Source: Physocladia obscura
Taxonomy: Eukaryota; Chytridiomycota; Chytridiomycetes; Chytridiales; Chytriomycetaceae
NCBI GenBank assembly: GCA_027596945.1
Contig: JADGJH010000067.1
Span: forward strand, 7,042-31,158
DNA length: 24,117 nt
Direction: 5' to 3'
The translations under genes and the position numbers were made by a program. Of the stretch, positions 1 to 10,792 are shown one piece after another; within the stretch, counting starts at the first letter, position 1, and each line of letters starts with the position of its first letter. The notes under the pieces were generated by a model. It was given only the letters and a program-made list of their open reading frames with translations, was not told where the DNA came from and ran no database searches.

Positions 1-33
1 CACAAAACCAATAATTAATGATGGAAAAAATAG

Positions 34-1778
34 ATTTATACAGTCTCATCAAATTCTTGCGAATCCAGCCATTCTGCAACAAAGCGTCATGGAACAATTA
101 CATCAGTAAACCAGTTAAATTCAGCCAAAACTCGATAGGGGTCGACCGATTACAAACGTTGATGAAATCGATAACGCTACGCCGAACAAAGCACCAGAAA
201 ATCAACGGAAACCCGATATTGACGTTACCGGAGCGCAGAGACGCGATCAAGTTAGTGCAACTTGCGCCCAAAGAACTCGAACTGTACACAAAAGTACACG
301 GGAAGGGAAAGGCATTCTTTGCACAGCTCAAAGATAGTGGGAGTGTGATGAAGCATTATGTACATCTTTTGGAGATTATTTTGCGAATGCGGCAGGTTTG
401 TGTACACAAGAGTCTGTTTAAAGATTGGGAAGCTGAATTGAAAGCTATTGGTACGTGTTTTATTATCTGTTTTATTATTGTTTTTTTAATTGTTTTTTTA
501 ATTCAAAATTTTCCGCTTTTTTCCGTTGTTTTTGTTTCTTAGATGAACAGATAGAAAGCATGGCTGACGAAGTTTTCCCGCCACTAACTTTAAAGCGGGC
601 ACAACATTTACTCAGTCTGTTGCGGGAAAGCGGCGACGAGTCATGTTGCGGATGTGGAATAAGCGTTGATACTTTCGGCAATGGATCGTCGCATGATCAT
701 AATCATCATGGCGAAAGCAAGGCGACGGAAAAACTCAGCAGTGGCGGCGGTGGTGGTGGCACCAATGAAATTAAAAGTCTTGCTGTTTCTAATTGTGGGC
801 ATTTGTTTTGCGTGCCTTGTATGAATTCTTTGCGAGAGGCTGGCCGTGTTGGAGAATCGTCGTCATTGTCTTCACCATTGTGTCCAATGTGTAATTTTTC
901 TATTGGGTCAAATGATATTTTTGAAGTGAAAGAGAGCGATATGGTAAATGTTCACGCTTATTTTGTTATTATTTTTTGTTCCTCAATTTTTTAAATTTTT
1001 TTTCATTCAAATAGATGGAAGATGATAGCTTGTTGTCAGAATTAGCTGATTTAATGGATATGGATGGGCAGAGTACGAAAATCCGTGCATTGATTGAAGA
1101 TCTGGTAGTAGTACGGCAAGAAAACTTGCAGCGGCAAGAACAACCATCGAAGAGTATCGTTTTCAGTCAATGGACAAACGTTCTGGATTTATTGCAGGTA
1201 AAATCGTTGCTTCAATTTTCTCTTCACTCTTCTCATGATATTATTTGCTCATTATGCAATGCGTCCGTTTCGGGTAGAAACCGCTCCGTGATGCAGGCTT
1301 TAAATACACTCGTCTTGACGGTAAAATGACCCGTTTCGATCGAAATAACTCTATGCAAAACTTCAAAACCGATCCAGAAATCACGATTCTTTTAATTTCG
1401 CTGAAAGCTGGCGGTGTTGGACTCAATTTGACTGCTGCGAATCGCGTGTATATTATGGAGCCGTATTGGAACCCGGCTGTTGAGGCTCAGGCGATCGACC
1501 GCGTGCATCGGATGGGACAAACGCGGGTTGTGAATACTGTGAGGTTTATTGCGAAGGGAACAATTGAAGAAAACATTTTGGAACTACAGCGGAGGAAAAC
1601 GAAGCTTGCAGAAATGGCGTTTAAGGATCGTGGTGGCGGTGGCGGCGAAGGGGGTGTGGTTGATGATGCTGTTGGATCAAAAGGAAAACGGCGAGAAACA
1701 ACTGCAGCAACAGCACGTGACAATAAGGCAGAGATTGCAAGGCAAAGGATGTTGGATCTGAATTTATTGTTTGCATGA
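34..1778 (+). CDS. SNF2-family RING helicase, RAD5/HLTF type (3' part, 4 exons)
   Basis: ATP-dependent DNA translocase and probable E3 ubiquitin ligase of the RAD5/RAD16/HLTF group, acting in the nucleus in DNA-damage tolerance or repair. Exons are 34-450, 543-943, 1015-1197 and 1278-1778; all junctions keep frame. The window opens inside an intron ending at TAG 31-33, and a stop lies in frame just upstream, so the ATG codons at 18 and 21 are not the start. Order: end of the SNF2 N-terminal lobe (DLYSLIKFLRI, ITLRRTKHQK), a C3HC4 RING (CCGC near residue 206 of the open part, then CGHLFCVPC and CPMC), and helicase C lobe with SIVFSQW, RLDGKMTR, LKAGGVGLNLTAANRV and QAIDRVHRMGQT. A RING between the two lobes defines this group. 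The RING carries a long His/Gly-rich loop. The protein ends MLDLNLLFA. The exact RAD5, RAD16 or HLTF assignment needs the missing 5' half. Confidence 0.93.
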
Positions 1779-1824
1779 CTGTATTAAAAAAAAATAGTGC
1801 ATGGATTGTACTTTTATGATCAAT

Positions 1825-1841
1825 AATAAAGTTGCAATAAA
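1825..1841 (+). terminator. Polyadenylation signals of the SNF2 gene
   Basis: Two AATAAA hexamers (1825-1830 and 1836-1841) lie 47-63 bases after the stop codon, as expected for 3' end formation. Confidence 0.6.
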
Positions 1842-4010
1842 AGCAGCAAAGTTCATTTATTTTGTGTATGAATTCTCGCATTATGGTTGAGTTTTTCAAA
1901 ATACTTTGAATTTATTTGATGATCATCTTTGTAAATTTTGTTTATTTATATTTTATTATCTATTGCTCATTTGTTTCTGTTCTTTTGAATTTTCATGTTT
2001 TGTTTTGTTTCTCTTTGGGGTTGAATTAAAGATGCTTTGAAAAACAGCATATTGTTTACAGAATGCAAACTGCTCTGTAAGACTAGCAGTGCATCTAGCT
2101 AGCTCAACCAGTGTCTTTGCACCATCACAGGTCTTCCACCACTTAGAGCTGCTGTACTGGACTTGCAGTAGCTGCAGGGATAAATGCCAACAGTTTCTTC
2201 ACACCCCTTCTATCCCTTTTCTTTCATAACACTTAGGGCAAATTTAACAATGCTGTGGAATGAGTTAATGGATATATCAGTCTAAATTTTTTGATGCAAC
2301 TGTCATAAGGTCAGTATACTGACCCTCCAATGCTTACCAACTTGGAGTTGATGGGCCAACTCTGAGATGATAGACCAGTTTTTGGCCAATGGCCAGGCCT
2401 TGCTTGATTACCTTGCAGACAGGCAAGGGAAACCCGACATATATAGTAAGTATCTACGAAAGAGGACCATCCACCAATTCCCAGTTGTAGATAATTGGAG
2501 ATGCACCATAATGCCAAGCAAGGAGACCTTAGATACTGTTGCGATCTTTATTTATGATGGTATGTGCTAAGGAGTTTTTAGCAGAATTCTTCTTCTTTAT
2601 TGATTTACATATCTCAAAATTCTCCTTCACAAAAATTGAGAACAGTCTTAAAATTAATCTTGCCATTTTTCTCCCACATAAAACTCCTTTATTTTATTAA
2701 TACAAAGCTTTTGGTTAATGATGGAAAGGCAAGTCCACTGTTTTCTTTTCTTTTCTTTTAAGTGATTTGAGTTTTTTCTTTTCAATAAAGAGTGAATTCA
2801 TTCTTCAATACAGCTTGAATATTATTTACTTTAACTCATACTTTTCAGTATCAGAGAATCTCTTAGTTTTGGGTTTGGTATGGAGAAGTTTTGCAGTCAG
2901 TCTGGACCAAAACAGTGTTGTTAATTATAGTTGAAAATGGATGAACATCTTAACAACTATACCTTCCATTCTCACAAAAATAGAGTGAAATGTCTTTTTG
3001 GCTGCTATCAGGACACACTTGGGGCTGAGACATCTCTTGTATCCACATTGGTGGTTTAGAGTGTTCCCATTTAAGGTATTCCAGTGTTTTTCAATTTCTC
3101 TATACTCTTGACTTTTTGTTGTGGTGCTTGTTTTGCATTGTCCCTAGCAATTCCAAAAATCTGTTTTATTCTGGACTAAATCACACAGTCATATAAAAAG
3201 CTATAGATGTGGATAGTAACCAATGTTGACTCTGACAAAATGCTCACAAAACAATAAAATCTATGATCTTTAAACCTCATTGTTACACAAAAGACATCTC
3301 AAATGCAATTGCAACTTAGAATCAATAGTTGGTATGTTCAAATGCTGAATAAGCTTGTGCATGCTTCACTCACCAAGATATTGACACTGTTGATATAATG
3401 CCTTGGATTTTTTCAGTTGTTATTATACAATTCAAATAAAAATGTTATTATATACAATCCACTGTAACACTGTATTACTCAATTACTGGAGCCATTCTGG
3501 AGCAGCCCAATGCGAATTATTTCAAGTTGCAGTGAGCAAAGTATTTGTTGAATTCACTACTCTTTCTTTATTCCTTATTCATTTCCAGTGATACATTGTC
3601 AAAGGTACAAGAGTATTGGATGTGGAAACTTTCATATTTAAATAAACAATTTGAAGTCTTGTTGAAAATTTAATGAGAGAAATATGCAGAATTGAAATAT
3701 CCAATTTCATGATTGCAGCTTGGGACTCAATCAAGAAATTTACAATTTTAAAAGTGTTTTACAAAGTAGGCCTGTATAAATCCAAAGCACAATTTCAACG
3801 TTTTTTTCAATCAATTGGAAACACAATAGCAGTAAAGCCTTTTAATTCACCTATTATTTTAATTGTAATACTTGTTTTGTGCTACTAACCTCCCATCACA
3901 GAAAACAGTGCAGGTGATGCAAAGTATGATCCTGGTGTTTGAAGTTGAATTTTTGGCACTGAATGCATAACAGATTGCTGTACTTCATGAATTTACTTTC
4001 CGTTTCATTT
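1842..4010. other. AT-rich, CpG-depleted spacer without a convincing gene
   Basis: No exon chain with family similarity is visible on either strand. From 2544 to 3512 there is not one CpG, while TpG and CpA are plentiful. A short denser part (about 2300-2560) holds a perfect 16-base palindrome and open frames of under 70 codons with no recognised product. The spacer is probably worn repeat DNA. CpG returns close to 4010, near the HSP70 upstream region. Confidence 0.6.
2309..2324. repeat. Perfect 16-base palindrome
   Basis: GGTCAGTATACTGACC equals its own reverse complement. It sits at the edge of the more GC-rich part of an otherwise AT-rich spacer, so it may mark a worn small element, but no partner copy was found in the window. 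Confidence 0.5.
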
Positions 4011-4397
4011 TACTTTATAGTTACAAACGGTTTGGGGTGGAGATTAAAGTAGAGAAGCATTAGCGCCGGTTTCGGAGTTCATAAGATGGAAAATATTCTT
4101 CGCACAAGTATTTTTTTCACCGTGCTTCACTTGATCATTCGTGTTTGCCATAACTACTTTTGTTATTTTGATACAACGGCAAACTTCGCAGTGGCATTTT
4201 CTTTCTTTTTTTCCTTTTTCTCCAAATCTCCAAAGCAGAAAGGTGCAGAAAGGTGTGTTTGCCTCTTCGTTTTGCATCAGTCCAGTCTGCAACAATCAAA
4301 AGCCCCAGTCGCAACCGAATTACTCCGTCATCCTCTGCTTGCTTTTGATTTCGTCGACTCCTATATCCTGATTCTAATCTAGAAGTATTATTATCAG
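4011..4397 (+). promoter_or_regulatory. HSP70 upstream region
   Basis: 387 bases before the HSP70 start codon, with CpG frequency recovering relative to the spacer. It contains pyrimidine-rich runs (about 4200-4222) and a tandem pair of the 10-mer GCAGAAAGGT at 4235-4244 and 4245-4254. I found no perfect heat-shock element (alternating GAA and TTC with two-base gaps). The nearest, GAAAATATTC near 4089 and TTCTAATCTAGAA near 4372, have wrong spacing or orientation. The open frames here have no recognisable protein similarity. Confidence 0.4.
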
Positions 4398-6443
4398 ATG
4401 TCATCGAAGGCTGTTGGTATTGATTTAGGTACTACTTATTCATGTGTCGGCGTATGGCAAAATGACCGTGGTATGTATGCAATTAGCTAATTATTGCGTG
4501 TGCTGTTTCACTTATCATTATTTTCACTACGATGAATAGTCGAAATTATTGCGAATGATCAGGGCAACCGTACCACCCCATCATACGTTGCATTTTCCGA
4601 CTCTGAGCGATTGATTGGTGATGCTGCAAAGAACCAGGTCGCCATGTAAGAACATTCGTGATTGCTCTCGTTATTTTCCGACTTTATCACAAAAAAACTG
4701 AAAAAAAAATCCAGGAACCCGCTGAATACTATTTACGATGCGAAACGTTTGATTGGCCGTCGTTTCAATGACATTGAGGTCCAAGCCGACATTAAGCACT
4801 GGCCATTCAAGGTAGTTGACAAGGAAACCAAGCCGTTGATTGAGGTTGAATTTAAGGGAGAAACAAAGACCTTCTCTCCAGAAGAAATCTCGTCAATGGT
4901 TCTCTTGAAAATGAAGGAAATCGCTGAGGCTTACCTCGGCGCCGCCGTCACTGAAGCTGTTGTTACCGTCCCAGCTTACTTCAACGATGCTCAACGTACT
5001 GCCACCAAAGATGCTGGTGTTATCTCTGGATTGAACGTTCTCCGTGTCATCAATGAGCCAACCGCCGCCGCTATTGCCTACGGTCTCGACAAAAAGACTA
5101 CCGGTGCTAAGAACGTTCTCATCTTCGACTTGGGAGGTGGTACTTTCGATGTTTCTCTCTTGACCATCGAAGAAGGCATCTTTGAAGTGAAGGCCACTGC
5201 CGGTGACACTCACTTGGGAGGAGAGGACTTTGACAACCGTCTTGTTTCCCACTTTGCCCAGGAATTTAAGCGCAAGCACAAGAAGGATATTTCATCGAAC
5301 CCGCGTGCTCTTCGTCGTCTTCGCACTGCTTGCGAACGGGCTAAACGGACTCTCTCGTCTGCTACTCAAACTACAGTCGAAATTGATTCTCTCTTTGATG
5401 GTGTCGACTTTTACACTTCTATTACCCGTGCCCGTTTCGAGGAGCTTTGTCAAGACCTTTTCAAGTCAACTGTTGACCCAGTTGACAAGGTTTTGAAGGA
5501 TGCGAAGATGGACAAAGCCTCAGTCGATGACATTGTCCTTGTTGGAGGTTCAACTCGTATTCCAAAGGTCCAGAAATTAGTTTCCGACTTCTTCAACGGA
5601 AAAGAACTTAACAAGTCGATTAATCCAGACGAAGCTGTTGCCTATGGTGCTGCTGTTCAGGCTGCTATCATGACCGGAGTTGCTTCTGAGCAAACCGAAA
5701 ATATGATTCTTCTTGATGTTGCTCCGCTTTCCCTTGGAATTGAAACTGTTGGAGGTGTCATGACTCCAATAATCAAACGTAACACCACTGTTCCTACAAA
5801 GCAAGCTGAAACATTCTCCACAAATGCTGACAACCAACCGGCTGTCATGATCCAAATTTACGAAGGTGAACGTGCTCGTACTAAGGACAACAACCTTCTT
5901 GGGCAATTTGAGCTTTCTGGAATCCCACCAGCCCCACGCGGAGTCCCACAAATTGACGTTACCTTTGACGTTGACGCTAACGGCATCTTGAATGTATCTG
6001 CTGTCGACAAGTCCACCGGAAAGCAAAACAAAATCACCATAACCAACGACAAGGGTCGTCTTACCAAGGAAGAAATCGAGCGCATGGTTTCTGAAGCCGA
6101 GAAGTTCAAGTCTGAAGATGATGCTGCTGGAGTTCGCATTGCTGCCAAAAACGCATTCGAAACATATGCCTACAACCTCCGCAACACAGTCGGTGAAGCT
6201 CGTGTATCAGCGAAACTGACAAAGGCCGACAAGCTGAAGCTGACCACTGTTATTGATGAGGCTATCAGATGGTTGGACCTTAACCAAGAGGCTGACAAGA
6301 ACGAATATGAGCACAAGCGCAAGGAGCTTGAGCGCACTGCAAACCCAATTATTTCTAAGATTTATGGAGGAGCTGCCACTGGACGTGCCGGTAAGGGTAA
6401 GGCTGCTGCTGCGGCTGCTTCCGCTGCGGATGACCTGGATTAA
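4398..6443 (+). CDS. Cytosolic-type HSP70 chaperone
   Basis: ATP-driven chaperone that binds unfolded polypeptides. Three exons: 4398-4470, 4540-4645 and 4715-6443. Introns GTATGT...TAG (69 bases) and GTAAGA...CAG (69 bases) join in frame to give 635 residues. The start ATG gives [20 protein letters not shown], the usual short cytosolic N-terminus with no targeting peptide. All three HSP70 signatures are present: [22 protein letters not shown] and [17 protein letters not shown]. The linker [14 protein letters not shown], the beta-sandwich domain and the helical lid ([29 protein letters not shown]) follow. The tail is short: it lacks the Gly/Met/Pro repeats and ends in an Ala-rich run plus ADDLD instead of the EEVD that recruits TPR co-chaperones. 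Mitochondrial or ER forms are excluded by the lack of a transit or signal peptide and of HDEL. Codon usage is biased, as in highly expressed genes. Confidence 0.97.
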
Positions 6444-9400
6444 ACTTCTTATCATGGCTTGAAATTGGTCAACAAAAATAATATATTGAGTCCATAATTA
6501 TTGTTGCTGTTCTTTTTGGTTTATTTTCTTTGTGAAGAAATCCATATTTATTCGATGATTGGTCTCCCCTCCCTGATTTTTTTCTTTACGACTGACCAAA
6601 CTATTTGTTTCTTCATCAAAAAAGTTAAAATAGGTACGAAAATGTATAAACCGATTTAAATTTATGACACGTATATGCTTGACGTGATCAGTCTTACAAC
6701 TAATTGACAAACCTTCCAGTATCAATTGTATTTTTATGTTAACTTTTTGATACGGGAAGAATTGTCACCAAAATCCCTTTTCTCCAACACGCCAACTCCA
6801 AATAAAGATAGGAGCACTCAGCCATTTTCCCATTCCAAAACCAAAAACCATCCACTAGAATTCACAGATGAATTTGCATCTGTATAACACCGTCCTATGT
6901 CAAGCTTCCTTTATCATCATCTGACATTGGTTCATTTAATCCAGCATATTGCAGTTTCACTTCAAGTATATGCAACAATAATTCAATGAATTTTATTTTG
7001 GGTGGACTGTTGGGCTTTGTAATGGAATTTGACAACTAAATCTGTAAATTTTTCAAAGTTACAATCAATAAAATATAAATGAAATCAAGCCAGTATTATC
7101 AAAGGTACTTGCTTTTGAGTATTTTTAGATCAATTTGATTCTCAACTGACCATGATACTTCAAGTACTTATGCAAAGAAGATCAATTTTGTAAAGAACCT
7201 ACCAAAGACAAACCAATGGAATCCTGCACTGGTCTTGTAAAAGAGGCTAATTTTCTTGAGAAAAATACCAAACGCCAGTTTATTTGATACCCACAGTTTT
7301 AATGTTGCAAAACAGAAAATAATGGAAAATCAACAAAAATTTCAAACAAATACAGAACAATTATAAAAGAGTAAGATTTGTTGATGAAATGGGAAAAAAA
7401 ACAAGGAAGTTGAGGAAAAGAAACCAAAAGGGTCAGCAGTTGCAGCTGTTGATTTGAAAACAACTCTGTTGGATATGATAGTAGGCAATCTTGCTGGGAA
7501 TTAAGTAGAGTTTGTTTCTAATAAATGCAGTTATGTTTTTTAATGTTCTGCAGCACATAATTGATAATTTTTTTTTAAAACAAAAAGAGCAAGTTGTTAT
7601 TTTTATTATTATTTAGAATATACTGGAAGACTAAAAGAGTGTCAAAATTGTGTTTTTTGACCAAAATTTTTTTTTTGCTGCTTTTCTTGCTGTGATTCTT
7701 ACCATGTTTATTCTTAAACTGATTTCCATGGTCAAGAATTACAAGTCACAGAAGAATGAGAATGTGAAAACCCTTCCAACAATCACATTCAATAGGAAGT
7801 AGTGGTAAATGCACTATAAATAGTGAAACCCATGGCAGCATTGCAAAATTATCTAAAAAATAGATAACTTGTAGTTCTGACAGTTTTCTCATAATAGCTC
7901 CTGACTTTAATCAATAGTGGGGGGGTTTGGCTGTTTTGTGCATATTAACATTAATTAGTCATTGCAAGGCCACTCTAGACAATTAAAGACAATGTTATTA
8001 GCACAATGGTAGCTAGTGATGAAGATCTTACAGTTTTTTTTATGCTTGCTTGCAATCTGTTGGAAAATTGGTTGATTAGAAAAAAGTTATTTGTTTTATC
8101 AATGGTGTGAAGGCCATGACAGATCAGGAGCACCTAGTGAATCATAATTCAATGACATCATTCAATGCCATAAATTTTCTCACCCAGATCTTCAAGGAGA
8201 AAACATAATCTGGTATGACTGGGATGGGATTCTGCTTCACAATCCATCAACACTATAACAAGCTATGCAATTGCCCCTTCCAGTTGAAACCACTAATCTA
8301 TTTGACCAGCAGTTGAGATTGGAAACTCTGGTTTCTCATATTAAACAGTCTTTGAGGATTGCATTAGATATTATTGAAGATCAAGAAGTTGTGCTCTAGT
8401 GCCTAGGTGTGCTGTTACTAGTATTCTTAATGCTCTAGCTCCAAATGAGAATGAAAATGTTGTATATGCCCTTCTTCGGATGAAGTTGTTGGGTTAAAAA
8501 AACCAGCATATTGATAACTGCATTTTTGAAAAATAGGGCAGAAGTTGAAATATCTATAATGAGCATGAACTGTGGCAAAAATATGCAAAATTTTCCTGAT
8601 GTTAATTTTATTTTCAAGCTATATTCTTTGCAGTCATTTCTTGATTATTCGAACAGTATTTCAATTTAGCAATTTTGGAGACTCATTTGTGGTGGAAGAA
8701 ATATTTAAAGTCCCTACAAACACAATCAGCAACCTGCAAATATGCCTGTGCCTGTGGACCTACATACATGAGAACCGGAAAATTAACCAAGAGATATCTG
8801 CTTACCTTGCAGGAATTTGAAGTCTCCTGTGTTGGTGTTAAATGAAACGCAACTCCCTGTGTGTGTTTCAGTGAAAACTGTCTGTGTTTATTTAATAAAG
8901 AATATACCTGTGTGTGTTTCAGTGAAAACTGTAAACATCACACTAATAACACATTTCCCCTTTTATATTCCTTCAAATAACATGAAACAACTTCTGAAAC
9001 CGAAAACCCCTTCTATTCTGTTTCACATTTAGCCACTTTGAACTTTCTGCTGTTTCATCCCTATTTTTGATTTCTCCACAGTTGGTGACAAATTTCAGCT
9101 GGAATCACAGCAGTGCTGTTTTGTTGAAATCAACAATCAAAAATTTGTTACAAAAGCAGCAATATTAAAAACTGTAAAATTTAAATAATTTTTGAATGAG
9201 AATTTGCTGTTTATGAGAGTGCTTCTAATATATAGTTTAAAGGACTGTCTGAAAATAGCTGGAATACTTTTATAATCAATTTTTTGTGTAAATTATCTGA
9301 AACCATCTAGTTTGATAAATCAGATATGACTTGCAGATGATTCAAATTTTGCTGACTAATGTGTCATATATTAAAGTAGCAGAGAATTCTGCTGACAACC

Positions 9401-9733
9401 AGTCCACATATATGATGAAACCTCCAATGAATAATTTCATGATTTTCATGATAAAAATAATTGGCAGTGTCATAGAATGCAAAGCAAAGCCATTGCCATT
9501 GCTTGTATAACTATTTGTTGGTTTTTGTTTAAATACTGCAAAATGTGAACTGGATTGCTCTACATGCAAATTTTAGTGTCAAATTTCTTGATAGTTTTAC
9601 GCCAATAAACTCTCCTATTCTACTGATAACGTTGTGTTGAATTCATATTTGGGGTTTTCAAAGATCTCAAAATAAATAGACACCATTTGCCAGCCGGAAC
9701 TAAGTAACATCAAAAGAATAGAACTATAGCCAA
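6444..9733. other. Long AT-rich spacer with worn coding-like relics
   Basis: No intact gene is supported. From 7275 to 8476 there is no CpG at all. Two stretches on the plus strand still read like old protein sequence broken by stops and frameshifts: about 7410-7505 (DLKTTLLDMIVGNLAGN) and about 8340-8490 (LRIALDIIEDQEVVL, then APNENENVVYALLRMK in another register). I cannot assign them to a family with confidence. A 26-base direct repeat lies at 8856-8932. The rest is simple AT-rich sequence. Confidence 0.55.
8856..8932. repeat. 26-base direct repeat, two copies 51 bases apart
   Basis: The unit begins CCTGTGTGTGTTTCAGTG and ends AAAACTGT. It occurs at 8856-8881 and again, identical, at 8907-8932, separated by 25 bases of unrelated AT-rich sequence containing an AATAAA. 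No third copy is seen nearby. Confidence 0.85.
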
Positions 9734-9949
9734 TTACACTCCCCATAGTGAATCCAACTGTTTGAAAATAATAGGGCGTGGGATGCAGAATAATAAACGG
9801 TCTGTTGAAGGTAAAGAACCCGACGCAAGATTGCTTTGAATACTGACAAGAAGAATGAATCCAAAAATGAATGCGCTTTCGATCAGAACACCCAGCAAGA
9901 CGCCAAGGTAGAATTGGTATGTTGTGAGTATTCCATTATTGACCTTCAT
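9734..9949 (-). CDS. Unrecognised small membrane protein or last exon
   Basis: A 71-residue frame from ATG (9947-9949) to TAA (9734-9736) on the minus strand. It retains CpG and balanced codons, unlike the worn spacer beside it, which suggests selection. One strongly hydrophobic stretch, FYLGVLLGVLIESAFIFGF, looks like a single transmembrane helix, followed by a polar tail ending SLWGV. I do not recognise a family. It may be the 3' exon of a longer gene, because a possible splice acceptor (CTGAG) lies just upstream of the ATG. It lies 51 bases below the coiled-coil frame on the same strand, but a stop separates them and no donor site was found to join them. Confidence 0.35.
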   Translation of the reverse strand: MKVNNGILTTYQFYLGVLLGVLIESAFIFGFILLVSIQSNLASGSLPSTDRLLFCIPRPIIFKQLDSLWGV

Positions 9950-10000
9950 ATTTAATTTCTCAGAGCATTAAAATGTGCTTGGGAAGGTGCTGTTGGTGTA

Positions 10001-10349
10001 TTATTTTGCAAGGGAGTGTTGGTAGGAGGCAGGGGGTTTTCTCAGTGTCAATTGTGCCTTCAAAGTCACGATTTCTAGTTTATATTGCTCAGCTTGAGCG
10101 CGAAACGTCGCGTTTTCCTGATTGACTGCAGCGAGTACGTTGTCGAAGTGCGGGACTGCTTGGATGGTTTCGTAGAGTTTTGCAGCCATTGGCGCATTCG
10201 CTTCGATGTTTGTTTCATTACTTGACGCGGCAGTTCCCTGTCTCAGCTGAGTAACTTCTGTCCGAAGGTCGACGTTTTGTTGGGCGATTGCGACTGTTGT
10301 TGGAGCATCTGGTTTGTAGCCTAAAGCTGATTCAAGATTGCTTGAACCT
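10001..10349 (-). CDS. Unrecognised coiled-coil protein, 3' exon
   Basis: An open frame of about 116 codons ending in TAA at 10001-10003. It has no ATG; in frame it begins near a TTG, and a plausible acceptor (GGACAG) sits just before 10349, so this is probably the last exon of a gene whose 5' exons I could not find. The protein is rich in Gln, Ala and Glu and has two stretches with heptad spacing: VAIAQQNVDLRTEVTQLRQ and ENATFRAQAEQYKLEIVTLK. CpG content is clearly higher than in the flanks, supporting real coding. No known domain is visible; the name rests on the heptads only. Confidence 0.45.
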
Positions 10350-10758
10350 CTGTCCAAAAATCTGATAGACTGTTATTCTTTCGTGTTAACAGGCTGATGT
10401 CAAAACAGCAATAATATTTAACTCATACAGATCAAAAATAGAGCCTGCGAAAGAAAATATAGTTTGTCCCGTAGATTTTTTTGGAATGGGATTCCACTTT
10501 TGGATCAAAAATCACAGAATCGTTTTTTGATCTTGTGGAACTATTTCTTTTCGAAGTTGTACTGTTGCCCATCCAAAATCTTAAACAAGAACATTGATTT
10601 TCTTTTTTTCTACTTTTTCTTTGTGCTCATTTTTTGTGCATTAGCTACATTCCATCAAAACATGATGCCTCCTCAAAGTTAAAATATGCTGTGACATTTT
10701 ACAAAATTAATTGTGTTACTTTGAGACTGCAGATTATAATTCAACGATAATAAATCAC
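10350..10758. other. AT-rich spacer, nothing recognised
   Basis: About 410 bases between the coiled-coil exon and the 3' end of the aspartic protease gene. It should hold the missing 5' part of the coiled-coil gene if that gene is compact, but I found no exon with a clear start. Open frames on the plus strand are Phe-rich and unconvincing. Confidence 0.4.
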
Positions 10759-10764
10759 TTTATT
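10759..10764 (-). terminator. Polyadenylation signal of the aspartic protease gene
   Basis: AATAAA on the minus strand, about 28 bases after the TAA stop at 10793-10795. Confidence 0.5.
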
Positions 10765-10792
10765 TTCGTAAAATATAGAGACATAAATATCA

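Noticed and set aside
18..33. ATG codons at 18 and 21 as the start of the SNF2 protein
   Set aside because: They lie in the tail of an intron: an in-frame stop precedes them, TAG at 31-33 is a good acceptor, and the conserved DLYSLIKFLR block begins right after it, so the frame must continue from an upstream exon.
4086..4382. Open frames on both strands ahead of HSP70 as small genes
   Set aside because: They overlap each other, are driven by pyrimidine runs, show no family similarity, and lie where the HSP70 promoter and leader must be.
4372..4385. Heat-shock element just upstream of HSP70
   Set aside because: TTC and GAA occur, but not in the alternating orientation with two-base gaps; no array of three units was found.
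8856..8932. CRISPR-like array
   Set aside because: Only two repeat units, no further spacers, and the sequence is clearly nuclear eukaryotic DNA.
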